Origin: Sporosarcina sp. P2
GTDB lineage: Bacteria > Bacillota > Bacilli > Bacillales_A > Planococcaceae
Assembly: GCF_002743255.1 (NCBI RefSeq)
Contig: NZ_PDYY01000010.1
Coordinates: 85,051-149,050 of the forward strand
DNA length: 64,000 nt
Reading direction: 5' to 3'
Made by a program: the position numbers and the translations under genes. The notes beneath the pieces are model-generated. The model was not told where the DNA came from. It saw only the letters and a program-made list of their open reading frames with translations, and searched no databases. Each line of letters opens with the position of its first letter. Position 1 is the stretch's first letter. Below are positions 44,848 to 53,484 of this stretch, in pieces.

Positions 44848-46752
44848 TTACTCTATTTTATTAAGCATCCGTAATCCATTTAAGATAACCAAGATCGTAC
44901 TTCCTTCGTGTCCAATGACACCAAGAGGCAGATCCACTACCTGCATGAAGTTAGCGATGATGAGGATTGAAATGACAGCTATCGAGAAGAAGACATTCTG
45001 TTTAACGATTCGTTGCATTTTTCTCGAAAGCTTTATGGCATATGATAGGCGATTCAAGTCGTTTTGCATGAGAACAACATCGGCTGTCTCCAATGCTACA
45101 TCTGTTCCTTCACCCATCGCAATGCCCGAAGTAGCGGTAGCCAGTGCAGGAGCGTCATTGATGCCGTCTCCTACCATACCTACTGTACCGTATTCTTTCA
45201 ATAAATACTTAAGCTGAACGACTTTCTCTTCGGGTAGACATTCTGCTACGTACGTATCGACACCTACTTCATCCGCAATTGCATGGGCGGTCTTTTCATT
45301 ATCGCCAGTTAACATAACTGTACGAAGTCCTAGAGATTGCAGAGATTTAATCGCAGAAATAGCTTCTTTTCGTAATGTATCTTGTAAAGCAGCTAACGCT
45401 ACAATTCCTTGTTCGTCTCTCATGAAAATGACAGTTTTACCTTCATTCGCAAGCGATACCGCCACATTGTCTTGGAACTCTTCCACTGACTCTACTCCAA
45501 CAAATTTTGGATTACCGATTAGAATATCGCCATGATCGGTCTCGGCTTTAATACCAAATCCGGGAATGTCTTCAATATGGAGGTTGCGTTCAGGTTCTAC
45601 ACCATGCTCTGTCGCGTAATTGATAATGGCTTTTGCCAACGGGTGATTAGAGAGTGACTCCGCGCCTGCAAATAAAGCAAGCGTCTCTTTCATATCAGCA
45701 CCTTCTCGAACGATGAAATCCATCACAATCGGTTTTCCATTCGTCAAGGTACCTGTTTTATCAAAAGCGAATGCTTGCAATGTACTTAAGTGTTCTAAAT
45801 GAACGCCGCCTTTAAATAACACACCTTTTCTAGCGCCATTGGAAACAGCCGCTAGCGTAGCAGGCATAATGGAAGCCATCAACGCACAAGGGGAAGCGAC
45901 GACTAGCAAAACAATTGCACGGTAGAACGTTGTAGTCCAATCCCAGTTAAACAAGAAGTGGGGTAAGAACATCATAATCACAACAGCCGCCAACACAATC
46001 TTTACATAAGACCCTTCAAAACGCTCGATAAATTGTTGAGAAGGAGACTTTTCGCTTTGCGCGTTTTGTACCATCGTGATAATCTTTTGAAATAACGTCT
46101 CGGAACTAGGTTTCGTCATGGTCATGCGAATTGCACCGCTGATATTCACGGTTCCTGCAAATAACTCATCGTTTTCCTGCTTTGTCACCGGGATAGATTC
46201 CCCGTTGATAGCTGACATATCAATCGAAGTGATACCGCTTAATACTTTGCCATCGACCGGAATGCGTTCACCTGGTTTAACGAGCAAAACAGAGCCAATC
46301 GATAAAGAGTCAGTAGATACTTTTTTCTCACTGCCGTCTTCAAGGATCAACCACGCTTCCTCAGGCTGCAATTCCATCAACGAAGATATTTCATTATGGC
46401 TTTTATTGAGAGTGTAAGTTTCTAGTGCCCCGCTAATTGCAAAGATAAAAATCAGAATTGCACCTTCAGCCCAGTATCCGATAATTCCTGAACCAATGGC
46501 TGCAAAAATCATCAGCATCTCAACGTTCAGTTCCTTATTTTTTATTGTTTCTTCAATACCTTCCTTGGCTTTGGCGTAACCACCAATCAGAAACGCTATG
46601 ATATACAGCGAGACAGAAAAGGATTCTACGCCATTTTTCCCCAAAGCCCATGCGGTAAGAATGATAATCCCAGATAATATAGCGGCGATTAATTCTAGAC
46701 GTGCAGACCAGTCAATCGTCTGTTCAGGTTGTTCTTTTGCAAGTGTTGTCAT
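44848..46752 (-). CDS. P1B-type metal-transporting ATPase (ZosA-like)
   Basis: A 634-residue heavy-metal P-type ATPase without an N-terminal HMA domain. Motifs: actuator SAINGESIPV, ion-site SPC in VASPCALMASI near residue 320, phosphorylation DKTGTLT near 370, HP motif in SNHPLAKAI, hinge GDGINDAPAL near 565. The SPC type and length match B. subtilis ZosA, a zinc importer induced by peroxide through PerR. ATG at 46752 follows AGGAGGAG; an extra 15 codons upstream lack a site. A Fur-family box lies just upstream. Metal specificity is inferred. Confidence 0.9.
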   Translation of the reverse strand: MTTLAKEQPEQTIDWSARLELIAAILSGIIILTAWALGKNGVESFSVSLYIIAFLIGGYAKAKEGIEETIKNKELNVEMLMIFAAIGSGIIGYWAEGAILIFIFAISGALETYTLNKSHNEISSLMELQPEEAWLILEDGSEKKVSTDSLSIGSVLLVKPGERIPVDGKVLSGITSIDMSAINGESIPVTKQENDELFAGTVNISGAIRMTMTKPSSETLFQKIITMVQNAQSEKSPSQQFIERFEGSYVKIVLAAVVIMMFLPHFLFNWDWTTTFYRAIVLLVVASPCALMASIMPATLAAVSNGARKGVLFKGGVHLEHLSTLQAFAFDKTGTLTNGKPIVMDFIVREGADMKETLALFAGAESLSNHPLAKAIINYATEHGVEPERNLHIEDIPGFGIKAETDHGDILIGNPKFVGVESVEEFQDNVAVSLANEGKTVIFMRDEQGIVALAALQDTLRKEAISAIKSLQSLGLRTVMLTGDNEKTAHAIADEVGVDTYVAECLPEEKVVQLKYLLKEYGTVGMVGDGINDAPALATATSGIAMGEGTDVALETADVVLMQNDLNRLSYAIKLSRKMQRIVKQNVFFSIAVISILIIANFMQVVDLPLGVIGHEGSTILVILNGLRMLNKIE

Positions 46753-46768
46753 GTATTCTCCTCCTAAT

Positions 46769-46783
46769 TGATAATGAATTTCA
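46769..46783 (-). promoter_or_regulatory. Fur-family operator before the P-type ATPase
   Basis: The 15-mer TGATAATGAATTTCA matches the 7-1-7 Fur consensus at 12 of 14 positions and the PerR consensus at about 10. It is immediately upstream of the ribosome binding site. Fur and PerR boxes differ by few bases, so the regulator is uncertain. Confidence 0.55.
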
Positions 46784-46808
46784 ATTTCATAGCTCATATT
46801 AAAGCAGT

Positions 46809-46840
46809 AAAGTCGATTCTACAGTAGTAGAATCGACTTT
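46809..46840 (+). terminator. Strong isolated hairpin in the ATPase leader region
   Basis: Perfect 14-bp stem (46809-46822 with 46827-46840), four-base loop. A T run follows only on the plus strand, yet no rightward gene ends here. On the minus strand it would lie in the leader of the ATPase gene. Either an orphan terminator or a leader structure. Confidence 0.5.
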
Positions 46841-47108
46841 TTGGGCATCTAAATAGAATAAATATGAAGTTGTAATAGTTATTATCTACAGTATATCATT
46901 TCTGAATAAGAAGTGTTACTTATTTGTCTAATTCAAGCAAAATATTGGATGGAGTTGATAAATGAAGGGAAGTAGACCGAGAGTGTACGAAGGAATTGCA
47001 GCAAAACAATTAGTGTAGACTTCTAACTAAGTTAAGTTCAAGCAACAATTAAATTTGCGTTCGAAATCAGGCGCGATAAAAGATCTTGAAGTACACTCTC
47101 CAACTTAA

Positions 47109-47159
47109 GAACGTGTCAAAAGTGAACGCGGGCCCTCCCGAACGTGTCCGCCTGGAACG
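47109..47159. repeat. Short GAACG periodic repeat
   Basis: GAACG(T/C)(G) recurs at 47109, 47124, 47140 and 47155, spaced 15, 16 and 15 bases. The rest of 46845-47217 shows no gene that I can support. Confidence 0.5.
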
Positions 47160-47217
47160 CAGCGCAACAGTGCATCCTCTCTCCGACAACTATTCAGGCA
47201 AATCAATTCATTCAAAA

Positions 47218-47249
47218 AAGCAGCGAATGAGAATTCTCGTTCGCTGCTT
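47218..47249 (-). terminator. Terminator of fumarase gene
   Basis: Ten-base arms AAGCAGCGAA/TTCGCTGCTT with further inner pairing; on the minus strand TTTTTT follows. Confidence 0.88.
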
Positions 47250-47254
47250 GCTTA

Positions 47255-48787
47255 TTAGTTGAATACTTTTTCTTTAAACTGAGAGAGCTTCTCGAGTGAT
47301 GACTTGTCGATATCAGCATGCAGGCTGTTACCATGTGAGTCCATCGTTACGACTGCAGTGAAGTCCTCTACGCGTAAATGCCATAACGCTTCAGGAATAC
47401 CGAACTCCAGCAAATCGACGCCTTCTACCTCTTTAATACAGTCAGCATAATACTGTGCCGCACCGCCGATACCGTTCAAGTATACACCGCCGTGCTCTTT
47501 AAGAGCTGCAAGTGTTTTAGGTCCCATGCCGCCTTTGCCGATCACTGCGCGGATACCGAACTTCTTCATGATATCGCCTTGGTACGGTTCTTCACGCATA
47601 GAAGTTGTTGGGCCGGCTGCTTTGATCTCATACTTGCCTTCATCGTTCTTTAAAACAACGGGTCCACAGTGATAGATGACTTGTCCATTCAAATCAACTG
47701 GCGCGTCGTTGTCCATTAAGTGCTTATGGATCGCATCGCGGCCTGTGTACATCCGGCCTGAAATTTTTACAACGTCGCCAACATGAAGATCACGTACGTC
47801 TTCTTCTGAAATAGGTGCTTGCAAGTGTACAATACGTGCAGTGGATTTTGCTTCTTCAGCTGGTTGTTCGAATGCAATTTTCTCGCCTTCATTATAGTGC
47901 CAGGCCATGATTTCGCCAGTTTCTGCATTAATATTCACTGCCATACGACGATATGCCCAGCAGTTATATGCTACAGATACATAGAAGCTCGCAGGAAGGC
48001 GGTGCATGACACCGATTTTACATCCTAGTAATGTTGCTTCTCCGCCGAAGCCCATTGTCCCAATTCCAAGGAGATTGGCTTTTTCTAAGACGTAGTCTTC
48101 CAATTGTGCAAGTTCAGGAACTGGATTAACGTCTGTTACATCGCGGAATAGTTGTTCTTTCGCCAGATCATATCCAGATGAACGATCGCCACCGATTCCA
48201 ACACCGATAAACCCAGCTGAACACCCTTGTCCTTGTGCCTGGTAAACCGAGTGAAGGATACATTTACGAATACCGTCCAAGTCGCGTCCTGCACGGCCAA
48301 GACCTTCTAATTCAGTAGGGAGGCTGTATTGGATGTTTTTGTTTTCACATCCGCCGCCCTTTAATATTAACTTTGCTTCTATATAGTCTTCTTCCCATTG
48401 TTCAAACTTTACAACGGGCAGCCCGATACCTAAGTTATTGCCACTATTATCGCCAGTCAATGAATCTACAGCATTCGGACGCAACTTTCCTTTTTCCGTA
48501 GCTAGCTCCAAAGCGCGTACAATTGCAGCTTTAATTTCCAATTGGTTTACCCCGATTGGTGTTTTAATCTTAAATGTAGGAAGGCCAGTATCCTGACAAA
48601 TTGGAGATAGTTTATCATCTGCCATATTGATATTATTTGCAATCGTATCCAAACTCATTGCAGCGCTTGTTCCTTTGTTCTCTTTTTCCTTTGCGGTAAG
48701 AATTGCGCGTCGGACATCTTTTGGCAAATTTGTAGACGTTTCGCAAACTAATTCATATATACTCTTTTCAATTGTCTCTATGTACAT
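47255..48787 (-). CDS. fumA: Fumarate hydratase, class I (iron-sulfur)
   Basis: A 510-residue class I fumarase with both domains in one chain. Cysteines for the [4Fe-4S] cluster lie in CQDTGLPTF near 63, GQGCSAGFIG near 190 and GCKIGVM near 255; the C-terminal half has AAGPTTSMREEPYQG near 390 and the GKGGMG loop. It hydrates fumarate to malate in the citric acid cycle and is oxygen-sensitive, unlike class II FumC. Good match to FumA/FumB-type enzymes; tartrate dehydratase is a less likely alternative. Start ATG after GGGGGA. Confidence 0.92.
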   Translation of the reverse strand: MYIETIEKSIYELVCETSTNLPKDVRRAILTAKEKENKGTSAAMSLDTIANNINMADDKLSPICQDTGLPTFKIKTPIGVNQLEIKAAIVRALELATEKGKLRPNAVDSLTGDNSGNNLGIGLPVVKFEQWEEDYIEAKLILKGGGCENKNIQYSLPTELEGLGRAGRDLDGIRKCILHSVYQAQGQGCSAGFIGVGIGGDRSSGYDLAKEQLFRDVTDVNPVPELAQLEDYVLEKANLLGIGTMGFGGEATLLGCKIGVMHRLPASFYVSVAYNCWAYRRMAVNINAETGEIMAWHYNEGEKIAFEQPAEEAKSTARIVHLQAPISEEDVRDLHVGDVVKISGRMYTGRDAIHKHLMDNDAPVDLNGQVIYHCGPVVLKNDEGKYEIKAAGPTTSMREEPYQGDIMKKFGIRAVIGKGGMGPKTLAALKEHGGVYLNGIGGAAQYYADCIKEVEGVDLLEFGIPEALWHLRVEDFTAVVTMDSHGNSLHADIDKSSLEKLSQFKEKVFN

Positions 48788-48811
48788 CTCAAAATCCCCC
48801 GTTAGTATACG

Positions 48812-48982
48812 TTATTTTTTCGAATTATCCATCTGTTCTTCTAATTCATCGAGTAACATGATCAGGCGATCTATGTCCTGCAGGTCTGTGTGTTCAGGTT
48901 CAATTGCTTCTAATGTTTCAATGAATTGATTGAATCGATTTTTCAGTTCGACGACTTGTTCATTATTTTGTGATTTGTCCAT
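48812..48982 (-). CDS. SE1561-family small protein
   Basis: A 56-residue, acidic, helical protein starting at ATG 48982 with AAAGAGG seven bases upstream; an open frame of 18 further codons lacks a site. The pattern NEQVVELKNRFNQFIETLEAI followed by TDLQDIDRLIMLLDELEEQM is characteristic of the short SE1561-type proteins of Bacillales and staphylococci. Function unknown. It lies 24 bases upstream of fumarase in the same direction, so co-transcription is likely. Confidence 0.75.
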   Translation of the reverse strand: MDKSQNNEQVVELKNRFNQFIETLEAIEPEHTDLQDIDRLIMLLDELEEQMDNSKK

Positions 48983-49102
48983 ACGCACACCTCTTTCTAT
49001 CATTGATATCGTATACGAAAACACCATGTTTTTCAATCTGATTTTGTTATACGAGTCGTAAACTATAAAAAAAGAAAATAATAATATTTTTCATTAAAAC
49101 AC

Positions 49103-49131
49103 TTTACAATTAACTGAATAGTTGTTATAGT
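49103..49131 (+). promoter_or_regulatory. SigA-type promoter of an orphan transcript
   Basis: -35 TTTACA (49103-49108), 17-base spacer, -10 TATAGT (49126-49131). No recognised gene follows in this direction before the terminator at 49330. Confidence 0.6.
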
Positions 49132-49137
49132 AAGTTT

Positions 49138-49330
49138 AATCAAAAGAAAAGGAGGTCGTAGTTATAGAGACGAATCGAATCCTAGACACATAACAACGAA
49201 GGAGGGGATCCGTAACAATCCAACATTGGTGATCACGTTGGATAACTACGAATGTTAACATGCAAACTGAAGATGTAGATAATAATTAGAGACCTTATCT
49301 GTTGGTTGTGTACATACAGATAAGGTCTCT
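49138..49330 (+). ncRNA. Candidate small RNA or leader transcript (orphan promoter-terminator unit)
   Basis: A predicted transcript of about 190 bases between a promoter and a perfect 15-bp hairpin. It carries two Shine-Dalgarno-like runs (AAAAGGAGG near 49148 and AAGGAGGGG near 49199), each followed by only a short frame without a normal start codon, and an internal stem ATCCAAC...GTTGGAT. No known RNA family is recognised. It could be an sRNA, a tiny leader-peptide gene or a decayed gene. Confidence 0.35.
49288..49330. terminator. Strong hairpin between the orphan unit and pdaA
   Basis: Perfect 15-bp stem (49288-49302 with 49316-49330), 13-base loop. T tracts on both sides are weak. It can end the leftward pdaA transcript and the rightward orphan transcript. 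Confidence 0.6.
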
Positions 49331-49333
49331 GAT

Positions 49334-50134
49334 TTATTGTGTAATGGTATTTCCTTTCTCATATTCCTCCACTAACCGATCCAGTGAATGGAATTCATAG
49401 CCTTGCTTCTTGGCATCACGGATGAAATCGGGGAGTGCCTCTGCATTATCAGCTGCTACGGTATGCATTAGAATGACAGCGCCTGGGTGTAATTGGTTCA
49501 TCAATTCATTATAAGCATACGCTTTTCCTTTTCGTTGATCTCGATGCCAGTCAATGAATGCAACAGACCAGAAAATATGTCTATATCCTAGATCATTTCC
49601 TTTTTGCAGTACCTTCGCATTAAATGTCCCCTCCGGTGGTCTCGTATAGATTGTCCTCTTTAGACCAGTAGTAGCATTTACAATTTCATCTAGTTTCTTC
49701 CACTCGTCTTCCATTTGTTGTTCGGTTATATTCGCCATGTTCGGGTGATCGTATGAATGATTTCCGATACTATGGCCATCTTTCACCATACGTTTCACTA
49801 AATCACTGGCACTTTTCACATAATGTCCTGTCAAGAAAAATGTGGCGGGCGCTTTCTCCTTTTTCAGCGTGTCTAAAATGCTTTCAGTGTAGCCGTTCTC
49901 ATATCCGTTATCAAATGTTAGATAGACGACTTTTTTATCTCCTTTCCCTTTGTAAATCGCGCCATAATCATCAAGCAATTTATCTAGTTCTGCTCCGGCA
50001 GAAGGGGGAACACCTTCAGTAGCTTTCTTGAAACCCCAATGAAAAGCATCAGCTTGAACAGTAAAGGGATTCATCACCACGCCAACAATTAGCAAACAAG
50101 ATGCCAGTAAAATTCCTGACAAATGATGAGTCAT
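49334..50134 (-). CDS. pdaA: Polysaccharide deacetylase, PdaA type
   Basis: A 266-residue exported enzyme with an N-terminal signal peptide. The NodB domain shows TFDNGYENGYT (catalytic Asp near 77), the zinc histidines in GNHSYDHP near 125, TRPPEG near 172 and a C-terminal LHPGAVILMHT. The extra N-terminal region (HWGFKKATEGVPPSAG) is specific to PdaA, which removes the acetyl group from MurNAc so that muramic delta-lactam forms in spore cortex. It agrees with sspE in indicating a spore former. Confidence 0.93.
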   Translation of the reverse strand: MTHHLSGILLASCLLIVGVVMNPFTVQADAFHWGFKKATEGVPPSAGAELDKLLDDYGAIYKGKGDKKVVYLTFDNGYENGYTESILDTLKKEKAPATFFLTGHYVKSASDLVKRMVKDGHSIGNHSYDHPNMANITEQQMEDEWKKLDEIVNATTGLKRTIYTRPPEGTFNAKVLQKGNDLGYRHIFWSVAFIDWHRDQRKGKAYAYNELMNQLHPGAVILMHTVAADNAEALPDFIRDAKKQGYEFHSLDRLVEEYEKGNTITQ

Positions 50135-50196
50135 TAAGCGTCACTCCTTTTTATTAAGCATGTGCCAATACGCTTTTTGTATGTAATGAAAAAAAA

Positions 50197-50228
50197 GTTT
50201 GTCAAAACGTGAGTACGTTTTAACAAAC
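50197..50228 (-). terminator. Terminator of yfhF
   Basis: Fourteen-base arms (50197-50210, 50215-50228) with one G-T pair and a four-base loop; eight T residues follow on the minus strand. Confidence 0.88.
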
Positions 50229-50236
50229 ATTTGAAA

Positions 50237-51136
50237 TCATTTTAATAAGTCTTCAAGCGCCGGTCGTAATGAAGGATAAGTAAATGTAAAGCCATTAGCC
50301 AACAACTTTTTTGGTAGTACATGCTGACCTTGCAAAACGACGATACTCTTTTCTCCCAAAGCCACTTTCATTGCAAAACTTGGAACCGGAAACCAATGTG
50401 GACGGTGCAATACTTTTCCGATTGTTTTCCCAAAAGCATTCATATGCATTGGACTCGGTGCGACTACGTTAACAGGACCTTCTACGTCATCATTCTCAAT
50501 TGCGAAGAGGATTGCACTGGCTACGTCTTCAACGTGTACCCACGAGAACCATTGATTGCCTGAACCTATTTTACCACCTGCGAATAATTGATAAGGCAGT
50601 TTAATGAGTGGAAGTGCTCCGCCTTCTATACCGAGCACTATGCCGAAGCGGGTACATACAGTTCGTACACCCATTTCATTTGCCTGTCCTGCGAGATTTT
50701 CCCAATCGGATACGGTTTTGGCTAAAAAATCATCGCCGACTGCAGAGGAATCTTCGGTATATTCAGCAGTAAGTGATGTAGGATAAATGCCGATTGCACT
50801 TGCGTTCACTAGGACGCGAGGTTTCTTTGTAAGTCTTCTTATAATCCGCAAAACTTCTTGTGTAGCTGTTATTCTGCTATCGTAGATCTGCTTTTTTCGT
50901 TCTTTGGACCAGCGACTATCATCTATGGACACGCCCGCTAAATTGACGAAAGCATCAACCTGCCCGACTTCATTTTCAGGTGAAGTATGATCGGTTAACC
51001 ATTGTACATATTGAATTCCATTTTGCTTCGATGAGGGTTTACGCGTTAAAATGACTACTTCATGCCCGTTATCCTTCAATTTCTCAGTCAGAATGCTGCC
51101 AATGAATCCAGTACCACCTGCAATAACCACTTTCAT
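50237..51136 (-). CDS. yfhF: TIGR01777-family SDR epimerase-like protein (YfhF)
   Basis: A 299-residue extended-SDR protein. NAD(P)-binding GGTGFIGS near residue 7, LAGVSIDDSRW near 68, SAIGIYP near 114 and a C-terminal DUF1731 region (ANGFTFTYPSLRPAL). The eukaryotic relative is SDR39U1; no reaction is established. It is divergent from recX, as in the B. subtilis yfhF-recX (yfhG) arrangement. Confidence 0.88.
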   Translation of the reverse strand: MKVVIAGGTGFIGSILTEKLKDNGHEVVILTRKPSSKQNGIQYVQWLTDHTSPENEVGQVDAFVNLAGVSIDDSRWSKERKKQIYDSRITATQEVLRIIRRLTKKPRVLVNASAIGIYPTSLTAEYTEDSSAVGDDFLAKTVSDWENLAGQANEMGVRTVCTRFGIVLGIEGGALPLIKLPYQLFAGGKIGSGNQWFSWVHVEDVASAILFAIENDDVEGPVNVVAPSPMHMNAFGKTIGKVLHRPHWFPVPSFAMKVALGEKSIVVLQGQHVLPKKLLANGFTFTYPSLRPALEDLLK

Positions 51137-51229
51137 AAAGGTTTCCCTCCAATCTAATGAAAATTAGTACACTATTGCTGACCACCACCACTAGAAGCGG
51201 TATACTAAGATAAAGTAGGTGATGGAAAC

Positions 51230-52042
51230 GTGCCGCTTATTACCAAAATATCACAACAAAAACGAGATAGCGAACGTTATAATATTTTTCTTGATGATCA
51301 ATATGCATTTAGTGTCCATGAAACGGTCCTAGTGAAATTTGAACTCACGAAAGGAATGGAATTGGATGATTGGTCAACGGAAGAGATTGTGTATTCCGAC
51401 CAGATCGAAAAGGCATTTAATCGTGCATTGCATTTTTTATCATTCCGAATGCGGAGTGAAATGGAAGTTAAAAAGAAATTGCTTGAAAAAGACTATGGGG
51501 AAGCGGTTGTTCTGGAAGCTATCGTGAAATTAAAACGACTGGGCTTTTTGAATGATGAAGCATTTTCGGAAGCTCTTGTACGTACAGAAAAAAATAGTAC
51601 GTTAAAAGGTCCGAGAGCTATTCAGCAATCCCTCTATAAAAAAGGTATACCCAAAGAACTGCAAACTCAAGCATTGGAGGAATATACAATGGAAGATCAA
51701 ATGGCTAATGCTATGAAGCTGGCTGAAAAGACGATGCGATCGAATAGTTCACAGCCACCAGCACAAGTTAAGCAAAAAATACAAAATACATTAGCTAGAA
51801 AAGGTTTTTCTTATCAGCAAATTTCGGAAGTTCTCAGCAGTGTAACGATCGAACGTGATGAAGATGAATGGTCCGATATCACGTCTACATTTGGCGAGAA
51901 GGCGTGGAGGCGGTACCAAAGCAAATACTCAGGATCCGATCTTAGACAGCGCGTGAAACAATCTATGTATCAAAAGGGCATTCCACTTAGTCAAATCGAT
52001 CAATTTATTGAACAGAAAAGGAATGAAGAAGATGAGTACTGA
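51230..52042 (+). CDS. recX: Recombination regulator RecX
   Basis: A 270-residue basic helical protein that binds RecA filaments and limits recombination. Three-helix repeats are visible, e.g. FNRALHFLSFRMRSEMEVKKKL near 65 and VVLEAIVKLKRLGFLND near 95; the N-terminal KISQQKRDSERYNIF segment is typical of Bacillus RecX. GTG start after AGGTGA. It overlaps yfhH by 11 bases. Confidence 0.92.
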   Translation: MPLITKISQQKRDSERYNIFLDDQYAFSVHETVLVKFELTKGMELDDWSTEEIVYSDQIEKAFNRALHFLSFRMRSEMEVKKKLLEKDYGEAVVLEAIVKLKRLGFLNDEAFSEALVRTEKNSTLKGPRAIQQSLYKKGIPKELQTQALEEYTMEDQMANAMKLAEKTMRSNSSQPPAQVKQKIQNTLARKGFSYQQISEVLSSVTIERDEDEWSDITSTFGEKAWRRYQSKYSGSDLRQRVKQSMYQKGIPLSQIDQFIEQKRNEEDEY

Positions 52043-52364
52043 AAAACATTATAGTGATATGAATGAAAACGAACTGCGCAGCGAAATCGCCAATCTAATG
52101 GAAAAAGCACGTAAGGCAGAACAGATGGGGATGATCAGTGAATATGCGGTTCACCAAAGAAAGGCAGTTCTTGTGCAATCCTATCTTGTAGATCCAGCTA
52201 GCATCAAGCCAGGCGAGATGTACCGCATTGAAGGGGACGATGGAGTCTTCTTTCAAGTAGATTACCTCAAAGGATTGTTCGCTTGGGGCTATCGCTTAGG
52301 TGGCGAGAGAGCGGAAGAAGCGTTGCCTCTTGCTATGTTGAAAGATATAAAAAGTGGAAAATAA
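52032..52364 (+). CDS. yfhH: YfhH-family (DUF1811) protein
   Basis: A 110-residue soluble protein with an N-terminal helical part (ELRSEIANLMEKARKAEQMG) and a C-terminal beta-barrel-like part (PGEMYRIEGDDGVFFQVDYL). ATG at 52032 has AAGGA nine bases upstream inside the end of recX. Conserved gene order with recX is known in Bacillus; function unknown. A terminator follows. Confidence 0.88.
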   Translation: MSTEKHYSDMNENELRSEIANLMEKARKAEQMGMISEYAVHQRKAVLVQSYLVDPASIKPGEMYRIEGDDGVFFQVDYLKGLFAWGYRLGGERAEEALPLAMLKDIKSGK

Positions 52365-52369
52365 ACAAA

Positions 52370-52405
52370 AAAGAGCGCTCGTGCAATACTGCACGAACGT
52401 TCTTT
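52370..52405. terminator. Bidirectional terminator between yfhH and yfhP
   Basis: Sixteen-base arms (52370-52385, 52390-52405) with one or two mismatches, four-base loop, and A and T residues at the ends. Confidence 0.8.
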
Positions 52406-53387
52406 AGTTGTTTGGAGCGAAATTAAGCTTTTTACGCAACTTTTCTTCAGAGAATATCCATCCTGTATAGGAATTGACTACTTCCAAGTCTTCATTCACA
52501 TGGGCGACTGCGACGAATGGGTAGTAACCCTTACTTCGATAACGTAAATCAATTAAACGAACTTCGTAAATATGGCCTTCTTCCGAAATCGACCAACGAT
52601 ATAGTGGGGAGAATGAAGTGAAAGCCTGCATGTTCGGATCTTCCAATGCCACTTCAACTACGGGGGACATCGGCATCACTTCACGCTCGAATCGTTCGTA
52701 GATTGTAATGGAACGTCCGTATGCTCGTCCTACAAAATGATCAACGTCAGTCGTGGCAGCTATTCGCCACTGAAAGAAGTTCATCGTGGGTGCAGTAAAT
52801 ATATGCGTTGCGTTTGGAATCGTCTTCTTCACTGCATTCTTCACTGCGCTCTTAACTGCGAAGCGCAATAGGTAATAGAAGAAGATGACGACATATAATA
52901 TAGACATCGTGAAGACTGGGGGTGCGCCGAACACCCATGCCAGGATCGCAATGACATGGAGTCCGAAAATAATTGGATCAAATGTATTAATGACTCCTAT
53001 GGCCACCCACTTTTGAGAAAATGGGCGAAGGGCTTGTGTACCATATGAGTTAAAGATATCCACAAATACATGTGTGAATACCGCTAAAAAAGTCCAAGCC
53101 CAGACGTGAAAGAAAATGGCGCCAGGAACAAAGATAGTCAATAATATGGAAATCAGCAACGGCCATAGCATTACAGCTGGAACCGAATGCGTAATACCGC
53201 GGTGATTACGTAAATAGACAGCGTTGTTTCGAAGTTTCAACACCGTATCGATATCGGGAATTAGTGAACCGATCATAATACCCGCAAAAACGGCGCCCAT
53301 TGTGGCAGGTTCAGTTGCTACGACTGAATCAGCAAGAGCCAATCCACTGATCGCAACACCCATAGCAATATGTGTACCCGTATCCAA
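52404..53387 (-). CDS. yfhP: YfhP-type membrane-bound metal-dependent hydrolase
   Basis: A 327-residue integral membrane protein of the DUF457/YdjM-like group. N-terminal motif DTGTHIAMG, then SLIPDIDTV and HRGITHS (histidine and aspartate cluster expected to bind a metal), with about five membrane segments, followed by a soluble C-terminal domain of about 130 residues. YfhP of B. subtilis has the same length and position near mutY, and was linked to secretory enzyme gene repression. Divergent from mutY. Confidence 0.88.
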   Translation of the reverse strand: MDTGTHIAMGVAISGLALADSVVATEPATMGAVFAGIMIGSLIPDIDTVLKLRNNAVYLRNHRGITHSVPAVMLWPLLISILLTIFVPGAIFFHVWAWTFLAVFTHVFVDIFNSYGTQALRPFSQKWVAIGVINTFDPIIFGLHVIAILAWVFGAPPVFTMSILYVVIFFYYLLRFAVKSAVKNAVKKTIPNATHIFTAPTMNFFQWRIAATTDVDHFVGRAYGRSITIYERFEREVMPMSPVVEVALEDPNMQAFTSFSPLYRWSISEEGHIYEVRLIDLRYRSKGYYPFVAVAHVNEDLEVVNSYTGWIFSEEKLRKKLNFAPNN

Positions 53388-53484
53388 ATCATCACTCCTT
53401 TATTGGAAGAGTTGTATACTATCTATAATTATATACCCTTTATTATCATAACTAAAAGTATTTACACGAAGAAGCGAGGTCCAT

